NCBI GenBank assembly: GCA_963624975.1
Contig: CAVFRF010000062.1
Coordinates: forward strand, 1 to 42,304
DNA from: CAVLCC01 sp963624975
GTDB lineage: Bacteria; Actinomycetota; Coriobacteriia; Coriobacteriales; CADBOM01
Direction of reading: 5' to 3'
DNA: 42,304 nt
The translations under genes and the position numbers were made by a program. Of this stretch, positions 26,645 through 34,135 are shown one piece after another. The notes beneath the pieces were generated by a model. That model searched no databases. It was not told the origin of the DNA and saw only the letters and a program-made list of their open reading frames with translations. Numbering within the stretch: the first letter of the stretch is position 1; each line of letters opens with the position of its first letter.

Positions 26645-27718
26645 CTATTGCGGCGGGTCGTCCACGCCGCCCAGCCTGCGCTTGAACACGAGCGTCTGGC
26701 ACAGCACGCCGCCAACCAGCAGCGCCGCGCTTCCTCCGGCCAGGCTCAGAGCCGCCACCGGCAAACCCTTCCCGGTTTCTTCCTTCACCTCGGCCATGGG
26801 AGCTGCGGCATCGGCATTCTGCCCGCTTCCGCCCTGCGCGCTAATCGAGGCGATGAGGATGCCCCTCTTCTCGGTGGGATTCGACGTGCTGACCGTTGCG
26901 CTCGATGTGCTGGAACTGCGAGAAGTCCTGCGGGTAGAGGTGCTGGTGCCCCGACCGCTGCCGGTGCCCGTACCGCTGCCGGTACCATTGCCCTCGCCGC
27001 TGGTCTCCTCGCCGCCGGGACCTGGATTCGGATCCGGATCGGGATCTGGATCCGGTTCGGGCTGGTTGCGCTGCTCTTCCACGGCCTCGTTGATCTCGTC
27101 CGTAGAGGCGAACATGAACCTGCGCGTCCACCACTTGGACAGCCCCTCATGCGTGCCGTTGTAGGTGGCAACCTCGATCGTGCTGTTGAGGCTGGGTATC
27201 TGGATGCTGTAGAAATACTCGTCGCCGTCGAGCTGGCCTGCTATGTAGGCGGAGTCGTCGGTACCGTCCTCGTTGGTGAGCGATGCCGCCTCTTCCGCCG
27301 TGCCAACATACAGGTAGTTGTATGCGCCAGACAGGCTGAAGGTCGCCGTGATAGTGCCGTTCGACACGGTCAGCACGCACGACTTCACATAGCACATGGT
27401 CGAGCTGCTCACCACGTTCACGCTGCCGTTGTCAAAGTACACGCTGTCGCCCACGGGCAGATCGTATGTGCCGTCGGGTATCTCGGACCCGTCTATCGTG
27501 CCGCCCATCAGCCCCGAGGCTATGGCCGCCTGCTGCTCGTAGCGTTCGAAGTCGGTCACGTTGCCTGCTCCGTCGGAACAGTCGGCAAAGGTGGCGAGCG
27601 CCGTGCTTGGCATCGTCAGCGTGAGAGCCAAGACCGCCGAAGACACTGCCACTGCCGCGCTTCCCAGCGCAGCTCGAGTGCCCCTTCTGCAAGCGAGTTT
27701 CTTTCTCATGGATTGCAT
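26645..27718 (-). CDS. Membrane-anchored surface protein with one beta module
   Basis: 357 residues from ATG 27718, which follows AGGAGGT by 3-4 bases; ATG 27709 is an alternative. Signal peptide to about residue 43 (STALA). Residues 80-205 form one beta module: IPDGTYDLPV, SNGTITATFSL, AYNYLYVGTAEEAA and FYSIQIPSLNSTIEV. Then come an Asp-Pro repeat (219-232), a Gly/Thr/Ser-rich stalk and a C-terminal helix (about 318-342) followed by KRR. No LPXTG motif is visible, so it should sit in the membrane with the module held out in the wall. It lies 109 bases before the ExbB-like gene. A corrinoid-binding role is inferred from the riboswitch. Confidence 0.8.
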   Translation of the reverse strand: MQSMRKKLACRRGTRAALGSAAVAVSSAVLALTLTMPSTALATFADCSDGAGNVTDFERYEQQAAIASGLMGGTIDGSEIPDGTYDLPVGDSVYFDNGSVNVVSSSTMCYVKSCVLTVSNGTITATFSLSGAYNYLYVGTAEEAASLTNEDGTDDSAYIAGQLDGDEYFYSIQIPSLNSTIEVATYNGTHEGLSKWWTRRFMFASTDEINEAVEEQRNQPEPDPDPDPDPNPGPGGEETSGEGNGTGSGTGTGSGRGTSTSTRRTSRSSSTSSATVSTSNPTEKRGILIASISAQGGSGQNADAAAPMAEVKEETGKGLPVAALSLAGGSAALLVGGVLCQTLVFKRRLGGVDDPPQ

Positions 27719-27880
27719 TTCACCTCCTGACGTGTTTGATGGAAAAGCGATGCGTTCGCGATGGCCGATGTCCCGGGATTCAGGCTGCTTGCTAGCCGCG
27801 ATGGCTGCCGCAAGCTGGAGCATCGGCCGTCGTGCACGCATCGCCCCTCGCGTCCGGCATAGCGAACGCTCGAAGCGGTG

Positions 27881-27922
27881 CGCAGGGCACCGCCGCCGTC
27901 GGCTTGGCGACGGTGCCCTGCG
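27881..27922 (-). terminator. Strong hairpin between the two surface-protein genes
   Basis: A perfect 12-bp stem (27881-27892 with 27911-27922) lies 29 bases after the first surface-protein stop codon, with a loop that can pair further. There is no T-run after it on the minus strand. It may reduce read-through, making the secreted protein more abundant than downstream products, or protect a processed 3' end. No separate promoter was recognised in 27719-27950. Confidence 0.5.
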
Positions 27923-27950
27923 GGAAAATCCGGCTAGAGCCGGGTTCGTG

Positions 27951-30900
27951 CTACTTGGTGCCTTCCTCGATCGCCTTGTAAAGCAAATCGCTCACGGCTT
28001 TGTCTCCGCCAAGCACCACGCCCTGGACCCTGCTGGCCTTCTGGCTCGACAGCACGTCGATGGCATCCGACATGTTGTTGTCGTTGGCGAGCACCAGGAT
28101 CGACTGCCTGTGGCCGCAGAAAGCGCCGCCGGTCAGGGCATCCGGGTAGGTGTCGCCGGTTGCCACGGCCGGGTTGGACGCGTTGAACAGCTTCTCGCCA
28201 TTCGCATCCACTGCCGCGATCTCGAACTCCGCGATCGCCTTGGAGGTCTCGTAGCGGGTCTCGCCCGAGAGGCGCTGGTAGCTGTAGCCGTCGCCGAGCT
28301 GGTCCTTCACGCTGTCGGAAACAGCCGCGGTGCCGCCCACGATGATCACGTTCTTCACGTTGTCGTACGACTTGATAGCAGCCACGGTCGCATCGTCGAG
28401 CTGGTTGTCCCAGTGCGTGAGCACGATGGGAGCCGATGCCGCGTAGGCATACGGGCTGATGGCCAGCGCATCCGGGAAGTTGTAGCCATAGGCCACGATC
28501 ACGGTATCGAAGTTGGGGTTGGACTCGGCAACCCTGGCCATGGCCTTCACGCTCGTGTCTTCGCGGGTTTCGCCGCTCACGCGCTCGGTATCGACGCCGA
28601 TGGCCTGCACTGCCTTCTCCACATCGTTCGACACTGCAGCGGTGCCGCCCATGATCGCCACGTGCTTCACTCCCAGCGATACAAGCTCGTTGAGGGTTGC
28701 AGTGGGCAGCGACTCGGTCTCGGTGAGCAGGATCGGGCAGTCCTCGGTGCCTGCGATAGCGCTGGCGGCCAGGGCATCCGGGTAGTTCCAGGCGGTAGTT
28801 AGAATCGCGGTCTCGCTGGACTCCCAGCCCTTGGCGGCAACCTGAGCCGCAGTCTCGGACCTGCCTTCGCCGGACACGCGGGTCCAGCCAAGGTCCTTCA
28901 CCTCGACGCCGGCAGCGTTGAAGGCCTCGACGGCTGCATCGAGAGCCGCCACTGCGTCGTCCATGTCTTCCTTGGTCGACTTGTTGCCATAGAGCACGCC
29001 GTTGGCGGTCTTGATGGCAGCCTCGAGCTTGGCAGCCTCGGCGGTGGGCACGTACTTGTCGCCGATCTTGCACTCGGATCCATCGTCGGAGATGTTGGCC
29101 GAGCTGTAGGCGGCGTTGGCAGCCCCGAGAGCGCTTGCCAGTGCGCTGCCGTCGATAGGCGTTGCCGTCGTGGGCAGCGTGCAGTCGAGGGTAAAGCCGA
29201 TCTCGCACTTCATAGAAGTCGAGTAGCCGCCGAAGTAGAGCTTGCCGCTGGGATCGATCGGCACGTAGAACACGCAATTCTCGCCGTCGGGAGCCTGGTT
29301 GTAGTACTTCTCGCCACCCATGGAGACGTAGGTATAGCCGTCGCTATCAACGGTGATGGCTGCGGTCGCATTGCCCTCGGCATCCACCGAGATGGACTTC
29401 ACGCTCCACGGGCGCACGCGCGGCGAGGTGCTCTTGCCCTTGCTGTACTGGCTGGCCAGACCGCTGTTGGCGTTGTAGATGCCCTCGGCAAGGGTGGTCT
29501 TGTTGTCCACGGGCTTGAGGGTCTCGAGAGCCCACACGGCGCTCTCCAGCACACGGCCATAAGGCTGCATGGTGGAGTAGGTGTAGCCGTTCTTGGACAC
29601 TTCCTTGTCGAGCGTGGCCTGGTCGTCGGCAGAGAGGACGTTGTAGGCCCTCTCTGCGGTCACGATCTGCGTCTCGTCTGCAGCGGTGGTCTTCTCGAAC
29701 GAGGGGAGCTTCTCGATGAGAGCCTTGACCTGGTCGATCGTGTACACCTTGTCCAGCGACACGGTGTTGTCCAGAAGCGACGGGGTTACCGCGTACTCCT
29801 CCCAGGTGCCAGTGGAAGCGTTGCGCACAGCGATGACAGTTGCCACACCGCTTGCCATGGTCGACTTGGCGCCTTCGTCCTTGGGGTCGAGCGTGATGGA
29901 GCCGTCTGCTGCAGGCGTGATGAGAGCGGTATCCTCGGCCTTGGCAGCATCGGCGGCAGTGCCCACGAACACGCGATCATACTTGGATGCGAGCTTGAAG
30001 CTCACAGCGTACTTGTAGTTGTTGGAGCTGGGTCCGCCCAGCACCTCGATGCTGGCTTCGGTGCCGTTGGCGATGCCGGTGCCGCAATCCTTGATGGTGC
30101 AGCTCTCGATCGAGCTGTAATCGCCCGTGGTGAGGGTGAGGTTGTCGTAGTCGATCACCAGCAGACGTGGCATAAACGCATTCTCAAGCGTGCCAGTGCC
30201 GGCCTTGTAATTCTCGTAGCGAGAGTTAGAAATCGAAATGAGCGGAATCTTGGTCTGGCCCTCGGCAACCGGAATCTCGAAGGTATACGCTTTGCCGTCC
30301 TCGCTGGCGGTGCCGGCAATCCACTTTGAGGTGTTGTCGCCAATCTCGACAGCCTGCTCGTAGGTCCCCACGAGCACGTAGTGATATGCACTGCCGATGG
30401 TGAGCTCGAGCGTGGCGCTGCCATCCTCTGCATAGACGAGCTGCGCAGCGCTAGCCTTGAACATTTTCGTCTCGTTGGTGATGCTGAGCGTGTCGGGATT
30501 CCTCACGACGTTGGACAGGGTGAGGTACTGGTCTTTTTTGCCGCTCCATGTGGAGGCGCTATCAGTGCTGCCCTTGGAGTCCACGTAGTGGCTGGTGTAG
30601 CGCATCACGAAATAGATATCCTCGTTCGAAGTGTCGTTGAGCAGCGACTCGAGCGTTGCCTTGTCGAACTCCAAACGATAGCTGTAGCCATACGGAACAC
30701 CGGTGCCATCGCTCCAGGTGTAGTTGTTGTCGTTGTAGACGTAGCTGCTGGAACCTTCGGGAGCATAGATCGGAGTTCCATCGACGACAGTTGCAGTCGC
30801 AGCATCTTCGGGTGCCTCGGACCTCTTACCGTTGTAGAGCGCGTCGTACTTTACCGCTCCATTCTTGTCTGGTGTCGAAGTGGCGTTGAACACCAGGTAG

Positions 30901-31226
30901 GCCTTGTCGTCCTTCACCTCGATATAGGATGACTCGTCGCCCGTCATCGGCTTGAGCATGCCCATGGACGATGCCACGTCCACCGAGTAGGTGCCGTTGG
31001 TCAGGGTAACGTTCTGCGAAGTTGCGTCTTCTACCGCTACCGCGGCCTCTTCGTCGGCGGCCTCTTCTTCGGCCACGGCCTGATCCTCGGCCGTTGCGTT
31101 CTGCTCGACGGCCGTCTCGTCGGTCTTTGCTTCATCTGCCATTGCGGTTGGCAAGGTTGGGGTCATTCCGAACGCGAAGATAAACGCCATCGCGCACGAG
31201 AAGACCTTGTTGAAGCCCTTCTTCAT
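27951..31226 (-). CDS. Secreted wall-bound protein with repeated beta modules and three CWB2 repeats
   Basis: 1091 residues from ATG 31226 (AGGAG 5 bases upstream). Signal peptide to about 30 (TAMA), then an acidic Glu/Ala linker to 70. Beta-rich modules lie at about 73-240, 250-365, 375-480 and 578-685; the second and third carry YHYVLVGTYEQAV and YDRVFVGTAADAA, close to YNYLYVGTAEEAA of the downstream anchored protein. A helical segment (490-565) and a FIVAR-like helical domain (693-772) act as spacers. Three CWB2 repeats (about 783-1088), each with a GGTAAVS- or GGDKAVS-like block, bind wall polymers. It is first in the operon, directly behind the cobalamin riboswitch, so its ligand is probably a corrinoid or cobalt compound. 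Confidence 0.85.
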   Translation of the reverse strand: MKKGFNKVFSCAMAFIFAFGMTPTLPTAMADEAKTDETAVEQNATAEDQAVAEEEAADEEAAVAVEDATSQNVTLTNGTYSVDVASSMGMLKPMTGDESSYIEVKDDKAYLVFNATSTPDKNGAVKYDALYNGKRSEAPEDAATATVVDGTPIYAPEGSSSYVYNDNNYTWSDGTGVPYGYSYRLEFDKATLESLLNDTSNEDIYFVMRYTSHYVDSKGSTDSASTWSGKKDQYLTLSNVVRNPDTLSITNETKMFKASAAQLVYAEDGSATLELTIGSAYHYVLVGTYEQAVEIGDNTSKWIAGTASEDGKAYTFEIPVAEGQTKIPLISISNSRYENYKAGTGTLENAFMPRLLVIDYDNLTLTTGDYSSIESCTIKDCGTGIANGTEASIEVLGGPSSNNYKYAVSFKLASKYDRVFVGTAADAAKAEDTALITPAADGSITLDPKDEGAKSTMASGVATVIAVRNASTGTWEEYAVTPSLLDNTVSLDKVYTIDQVKALIEKLPSFEKTTAADETQIVTAERAYNVLSADDQATLDKEVSKNGYTYSTMQPYGRVLESAVWALETLKPVDNKTTLAEGIYNANSGLASQYSKGKSTSPRVRPWSVKSISVDAEGNATAAITVDSDGYTYVSMGGEKYYNQAPDGENCVFYVPIDPSGKLYFGGYSTSMKCEIGFTLDCTLPTTATPIDGSALASALGAANAAYSSANISDDGSECKIGDKYVPTAEAAKLEAAIKTANGVLYGNKSTKEDMDDAVAALDAAVEAFNAAGVEVKDLGWTRVSGEGRSETAAQVAAKGWESSETAILTTAWNYPDALAASAIAGTEDCPILLTETESLPTATLNELVSLGVKHVAIMGGTAAVSNDVEKAVQAIGVDTERVSGETREDTSVKAMARVAESNPNFDTVIVAYGYNFPDALAISPYAYAASAPIVLTHWDNQLDDATVAAIKSYDNVKNVIIVGGTAAVSDSVKDQLGDGYSYQRLSGETRYETSKAIAEFEIAAVDANGEKLFNASNPAVATGDTYPDALTGGAFCGHRQSILVLANDNNMSDAIDVLSSQKASRVQGVVLGGDKAVSDLLYKAIEEGTK

Positions 31227-31504
31227 AACTCTCCTTTCGCATGTCTCTTGCATTCTTATGTCGCTGCCCTCGGCCACGCCGGCCTAGGGCAGCACTGCCT
31301 TGCGAACACGACTCTTTTCGCTTCTTGTCCCCGACTTCGTCCGACGCTACGGCTGCGCCACGCAATTGCCGCGGCAGCTTGCGTTGCCCTGTCGCTGCCA
31401 GCAGAAGCTGCACTGCTTGCATGCGCGGCTTGCGTCGCAGCGTGCGAATGTATGTCGAGAACAAGGGAGCCCCACGACTGATGGGAGAATGCAAAAGCAC
31501 GCGA

Positions 31505-31535
31505 ACAATAAAAAAGCCACCTGGGTAAGGCGGCT
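31505..31535 (-). terminator. Intrinsic terminator of the riboswitch expression platform
   Basis: On the minus strand a 7-bp stem AGCCGCC/GGTGGCT with one G-U pair (31535-31529 with 31521-31515) and a 7-base loop is followed by TTTTTT. It lies about 110 bases after the B12 box and 280 bases before the first ATG. That position fits a ligand-controlled terminator stopping the operon when cobalamin is bound. Confidence 0.75.
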
Positions 31536-31639
31536 GTTCTCGCGCTGTAACCTGTCGAAATCGCTGGCGTTTGCACCTCGCGACCTGTGTTCGGCAGGCA
31601 GGCATTATGCCATGGCTCGTAGCAGCTTGCCTATACACT

Positions 31640-31795
31640 CAAGACGGTTGTCTGACTTCGTCCTACGCCCCGGCTGCGCTCGCTTGCGCGGCCTCGCGTG
31701 AACTTCACAGTAGCGGCACTGTGCGGGATTCCAACCCGCTTCCCCGTACTTGGAATGCATATGTCATGTTCTTCGAAAGAACCTTCATGGAGACT
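31640..31795 (-). ncRNA. Cobalamin (AdoCbl-type) riboswitch
   Basis: On the minus strand the conserved core reads GGGGAAGCGGGTTGGAATCC, then CGCACAGTGCCGCTACTGTGA (31703-31745), followed by GGACGAAGTCAGACAACC (B12-box-like, 31643-31659 and just before). These match the family order GGGAA, GGT, AATCC, GCCACTG, then AGTCAGGAnACC. The 5' side has a GGTTCTTTCGAAGAAC hairpin (near 31765-31780) whose GGTT can face the AACC of the B12 box. Boundaries are approximate. It sits between a promoter at 31904-31876 and a terminator at 31535, upstream of the surface-protein gene. Confidence 0.9.
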
Positions 31796-31875
31796 TCACG
31801 AACCCGGCAGTCCAACGACGGCCATCAGCCGTCTGCCAAGCTCGAGCAACCCTTTCAGGCTTCTTTCAAAAATAG

Positions 31876-31904
31876 AAAATATGGATTTGAACGGCGCAAG
31901 TCAA
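31876..31904 (-). promoter_or_regulatory. Promoter of the B12 uptake and synthesis operon
   Basis: On the minus strand, -35 TTGACT (31904-31899) and -10 TATTTT (31881-31876) with exactly 17 bases between, in an AT-rich patch. The start is expected near 31869, giving a ~640-base leader with the riboswitch and terminator. Between here and the pfs stop codon (31905-32228) I see no gene; a 13-base string, CGTTCAAATCCAW, occurs both in the promoter spacer and near 32100. Confidence 0.7.
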
Positions 31905-32228
31905 GGCGATTTCAGCATGAATTTTTCCAAATTTGCATGAGCGGCATACACATTTATGCACGAATAACAACATGCAGCATAACCCGCAAATTTCCTAGTA
32001 CGAACTGCCCGAATCGACACTTCAGCGCACTGACACGTTCGCTTTTCGCCACCCCGAGCGTGCTGATAGCTTCACGCGTCTACAAGCATAGGAATAGCCT
32101 TGGATTTGAACGAGCCAGCGGGTCTTGTGAACACCCATTTACAACCGAGGCAATGTCCGGGTATTCGACTCTCAAAGAAGGTAGATCTTCATCTCATGTC
32201 GCAACTCAACGTCAGCAAAAGCGAAATC

Positions 32229-32981
32229 TCAGCCCTGCATGCGCGACAGCATGTGTTCGACGATGAGGGCGCTGTGCTCGGCGGCCTTGCGTTCGAACTC
32301 CTCGTAGAGCTGGCTGTCGCTTCCGTCGGCTTTATCGGAGATGGCGCGCACGACCACGAACGGCACATCGTTGAGGTGCGCCACCTGCGCGATGGCGGCG
32401 CCTTCCATCTCGCAGCACAGACCGCCGAAAGTCGCCTTGATGCGGTGCTTGACATCCTGGTCGCGCACGAACTGGTCGCCCGAGAGCACCCTGCCCTCGA
32501 AGGCCTTCACTTCCGGAGCGGCCTCTTCTATAGCCGCTACGGCCATCTGGCGCAGCTCGGAATCGGCTGCAAACGCCACCGTACCTAGTCCCGGCACCTG
32601 CCCTGGTTCGTATCCGAAATTGCACACGTCCATGTCGTGCTGCACGGCATCGGTCGAAACCACGAAGTCGCCGATGTCGATCCGCGCGTCGAGCGAACCC
32701 GCCGCGCCGGTGTTCACGATGTGGGTCACCCCGAAGATGTCGCACATCATCTGTGTGCATGCCGCGGCGTTGACCTTGCCCACCTTGCACATCGACACCA
32801 CCACGGGCGTGCCGCCGATCGTACCCGAGTAGAACGTCATTCCCGCCCGAGTGGTTTCCCCGAGCGAAGCATCGCCAACAGTCCCCGCGCCGCCAGCGCC
32901 TCCCGCTTCGCTAGCCATGCGCTCCTTGAGATGCGCAATCTCGATGTCCATCGCGCCAATCACGCCGATGCGAATTCCCAT
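32229..32981 (-). CDS. mtnN: 5'-methylthioadenosine/S-adenosylhomocysteine nucleosidase (Pfs/MtnN)
   Basis: 250 residues. It splits adenine from SAH and MTA, recycling by-products of SAM-dependent methylation and polyamine synthesis. Motifs: IGVIGAMDIEIAHL at the N-terminus, VNTGAAGSL, the substrate-binding CEMEGAAIAQVA and the catalytic Asp block VRAISDKADG. A short insertion of Ala/Gly follows residue 24. ATG 32981 has GAGAGG about 8 bases upstream. LuxS, the next enzyme, is the nearest upstream gene on the same strand. Confidence 0.93.
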   Translation of the reverse strand: MGIRIGVIGAMDIEIAHLKERMASEAGGAGGAGTVGDASLGETTRAGMTFYSGTIGGTPVVVSMCKVGKVNAAACTQMMCDIFGVTHIVNTGAAGSLDARIDIGDFVVSTDAVQHDMDVCNFGYEPGQVPGLGTVAFAADSELRQMAVAAIEEAAPEVKAFEGRVLSGDQFVRDQDVKHRIKATFGGLCCEMEGAAIAQVAHLNDVPFVVVRAISDKADGSDSQLYEEFERKAAEHSALIVEHMLSRMQG

Positions 32982-33007
32982 CCGTCAAACCTCTCTTCGA
33001 TCGCCAG

Positions 33008-33321
33008 CTTCTGTGGCGCAAAACGCTACTTTTGCCCCCGCTCGCACGCCAACAGGGCATTTTCTGCCACGAAATGCCAGTTTCGCCTCCGGACGCACGA
33101 CATACTGGCAGAACTCTCTATCTATTTGGTAGTTCATTGTCGTGGATAATGAACTTTTGTCCATTATCTCAGCTAATTCTCTGCCCAAATAAGCCGTCTT
33201 GGAACTTCATCGCTCTATAATCGCGCGTCATATAGGCAAAACTGGCAATCTGTGCCACAAAAAGCCCCTTCTGCGTGCGAGCGAAGGCGAAACTGCAAAA
33301 TCGCGCCACGTGCCACATAGC
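33008..33321. mobile_element. MITE-like intergenic element, copy 2
   Basis: Same block order as at 4437-4737. Left arm (about 33008-33108): two half-units, GTGGCGCAAAAC...TTTTGCC...GCTCGCACGCC and CCACGAAATG...TTTCGCC...CGCACGAC. Core (33109-33236) with GGCAGAACTC and GATAATGAAC. Right arm (about 33237-33321): two inverted half-units. The core holds nested inverted repeats AGTTCATT/AATGAACT (33129-33136, 33146-33153) and GATAATG/CATTATC (33143-33149, 33160-33166). It fills the space between luxS and pfs and contains no credible gene. Confidence 0.6.
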
Positions 33322-33352
33322 GCAGCCGCCACAACCTCAGGCAGCGCATCGT

Positions 33353-33844
33353 CTAGATCTGCGGGTATTCCATGTGCTGCTCGTCGATGCCCACAAGAGT
33401 GTTCTCCAGGAAACGACGCGCCTGCCACTTGGCCATCGGAAGGTCGCTGTCGTGGTAGTTGCCGCATTCCTGCGCAGAGGCACCGGGGATCTCGCCTTCG
33501 AAGTCGCGGCAGAACTCGAACATGCGCACCAGCAGCGGCACCACGTCGCGAGGCTCGTAGTCGCCGAACACCACCAGGTAGAAGCCAGTGCGGCACCCCA
33601 TTGGCCCGAAGTAGAGAATGCGGTCGCGCCACTCGGCATCGTTGCGCAGAAACGTGGCGCCCAGATGCTCGATTGCATGCACTACCGCAGTGTCCATGAC
33701 TGGCTCGCGATTGGGAGCAGTCATTCGAATGTCGAACGTGGTCACGACGCATCCCTCGCCCGCCGGCACCTGATCCTTGCGAGAAACGTAGACCCCCGGC
33801 TCGAGCCTGAGATGGTCAACGCTAAAGCTGGCAATTCTCTCCAT
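33353..33844 (-). CDS. luxS: S-ribosylhomocysteine lyase (LuxS)
   Basis: 163 residues. It cleaves S-ribosylhomocysteine to homocysteine and DPD, the precursor of autoinducer-2. The metal site is HAIEH (His56, Glu59, His60) with Cys127 in QECGNY; Cys84 in GPMGCRTGFY is the catalytic cysteine. ATG 33844 is chosen because GAGGAG lies 6 bases upstream; an upstream in-frame start at 33871 would include that site. With Pfs it completes the two-step SAH recycling route. Confidence 0.95.
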   Translation of the reverse strand: MERIASFSVDHLRLEPGVYVSRKDQVPAGEGCVVTTFDIRMTAPNREPVMDTAVVHAIEHLGATFLRNDAEWRDRILYFGPMGCRTGFYLVVFGDYEPRDVVPLLVRMFEFCRDFEGEIPGASAQECGNYHDSDLPMAKWQARRFLENTLVGIDEQHMEYPQI

Positions 33845-33963
33845 CAAAATCTCCTCCAAACAGCTGCACACATCTTCGGCATGGCTCTAAGCTACTGTCT
33901 TCTCGTCAGAGCGACGTTGTGCGGCTCATGCAACCACCTCGCAAATATAGCCTTTTGCCGGCC

Positions 33964-33969
33964 AGTATA
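33964..33969 (-). promoter_or_regulatory. Likely luxS promoter -10 element
   Basis: Minus-strand TATACT at 33969-33964, 120 bases before the luxS ATG. A weak TACCTT stands 17 bases upstream as possible -35. An inverted repeat GCCC...GGGC lies just upstream of it, near 34005-34015. Only the -10 is convincing. Confidence 0.4.
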
Positions 33970-34040
33970 CAGCAATACCGCAGCTCAAGGTAGACCAGCC
34001 GCCCTGTTCGGGCACAGGCTTTGACAGCCCGGGGCAACAA

Positions 34041-34076
34041 GGAACCCCCGCTCGGACTCGTTCGAACGGGGGTTCC
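34041..34076 (-). terminator. Terminator hairpin after acetate kinase
   Basis: A perfect 10-bp stem GGAACCCCCG/CGGGGGTTCC (34041-34050 with 34067-34076), 60 bases beyond the ackA stop codon. On the minus strand it is followed by a T-rich but interrupted TTCCTTGTTG stretch. Confidence 0.6.
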
Positions 34077-34135
34077 GCTAGCTACCTATTGCAAGTCACA
34101 CGCGCTCGCGCACGCAGCACGCGCGCCACAAAAGC

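Noticed and set aside
31715..31745. A tRNA T-arm-like stem and loop (GCGGG-TTGGAAT-CCCGC)
   Set aside because: No acceptor, D or anticodon arms fit, and the sequence is the conserved core of the cobalamin riboswitch.
31571..32266. A 231-codon plus-strand frame across the riboswitch region
   Set aside because: It has no ribosome site or family features and lies antisense to a recognisable promoter, riboswitch and pfs 3' end.
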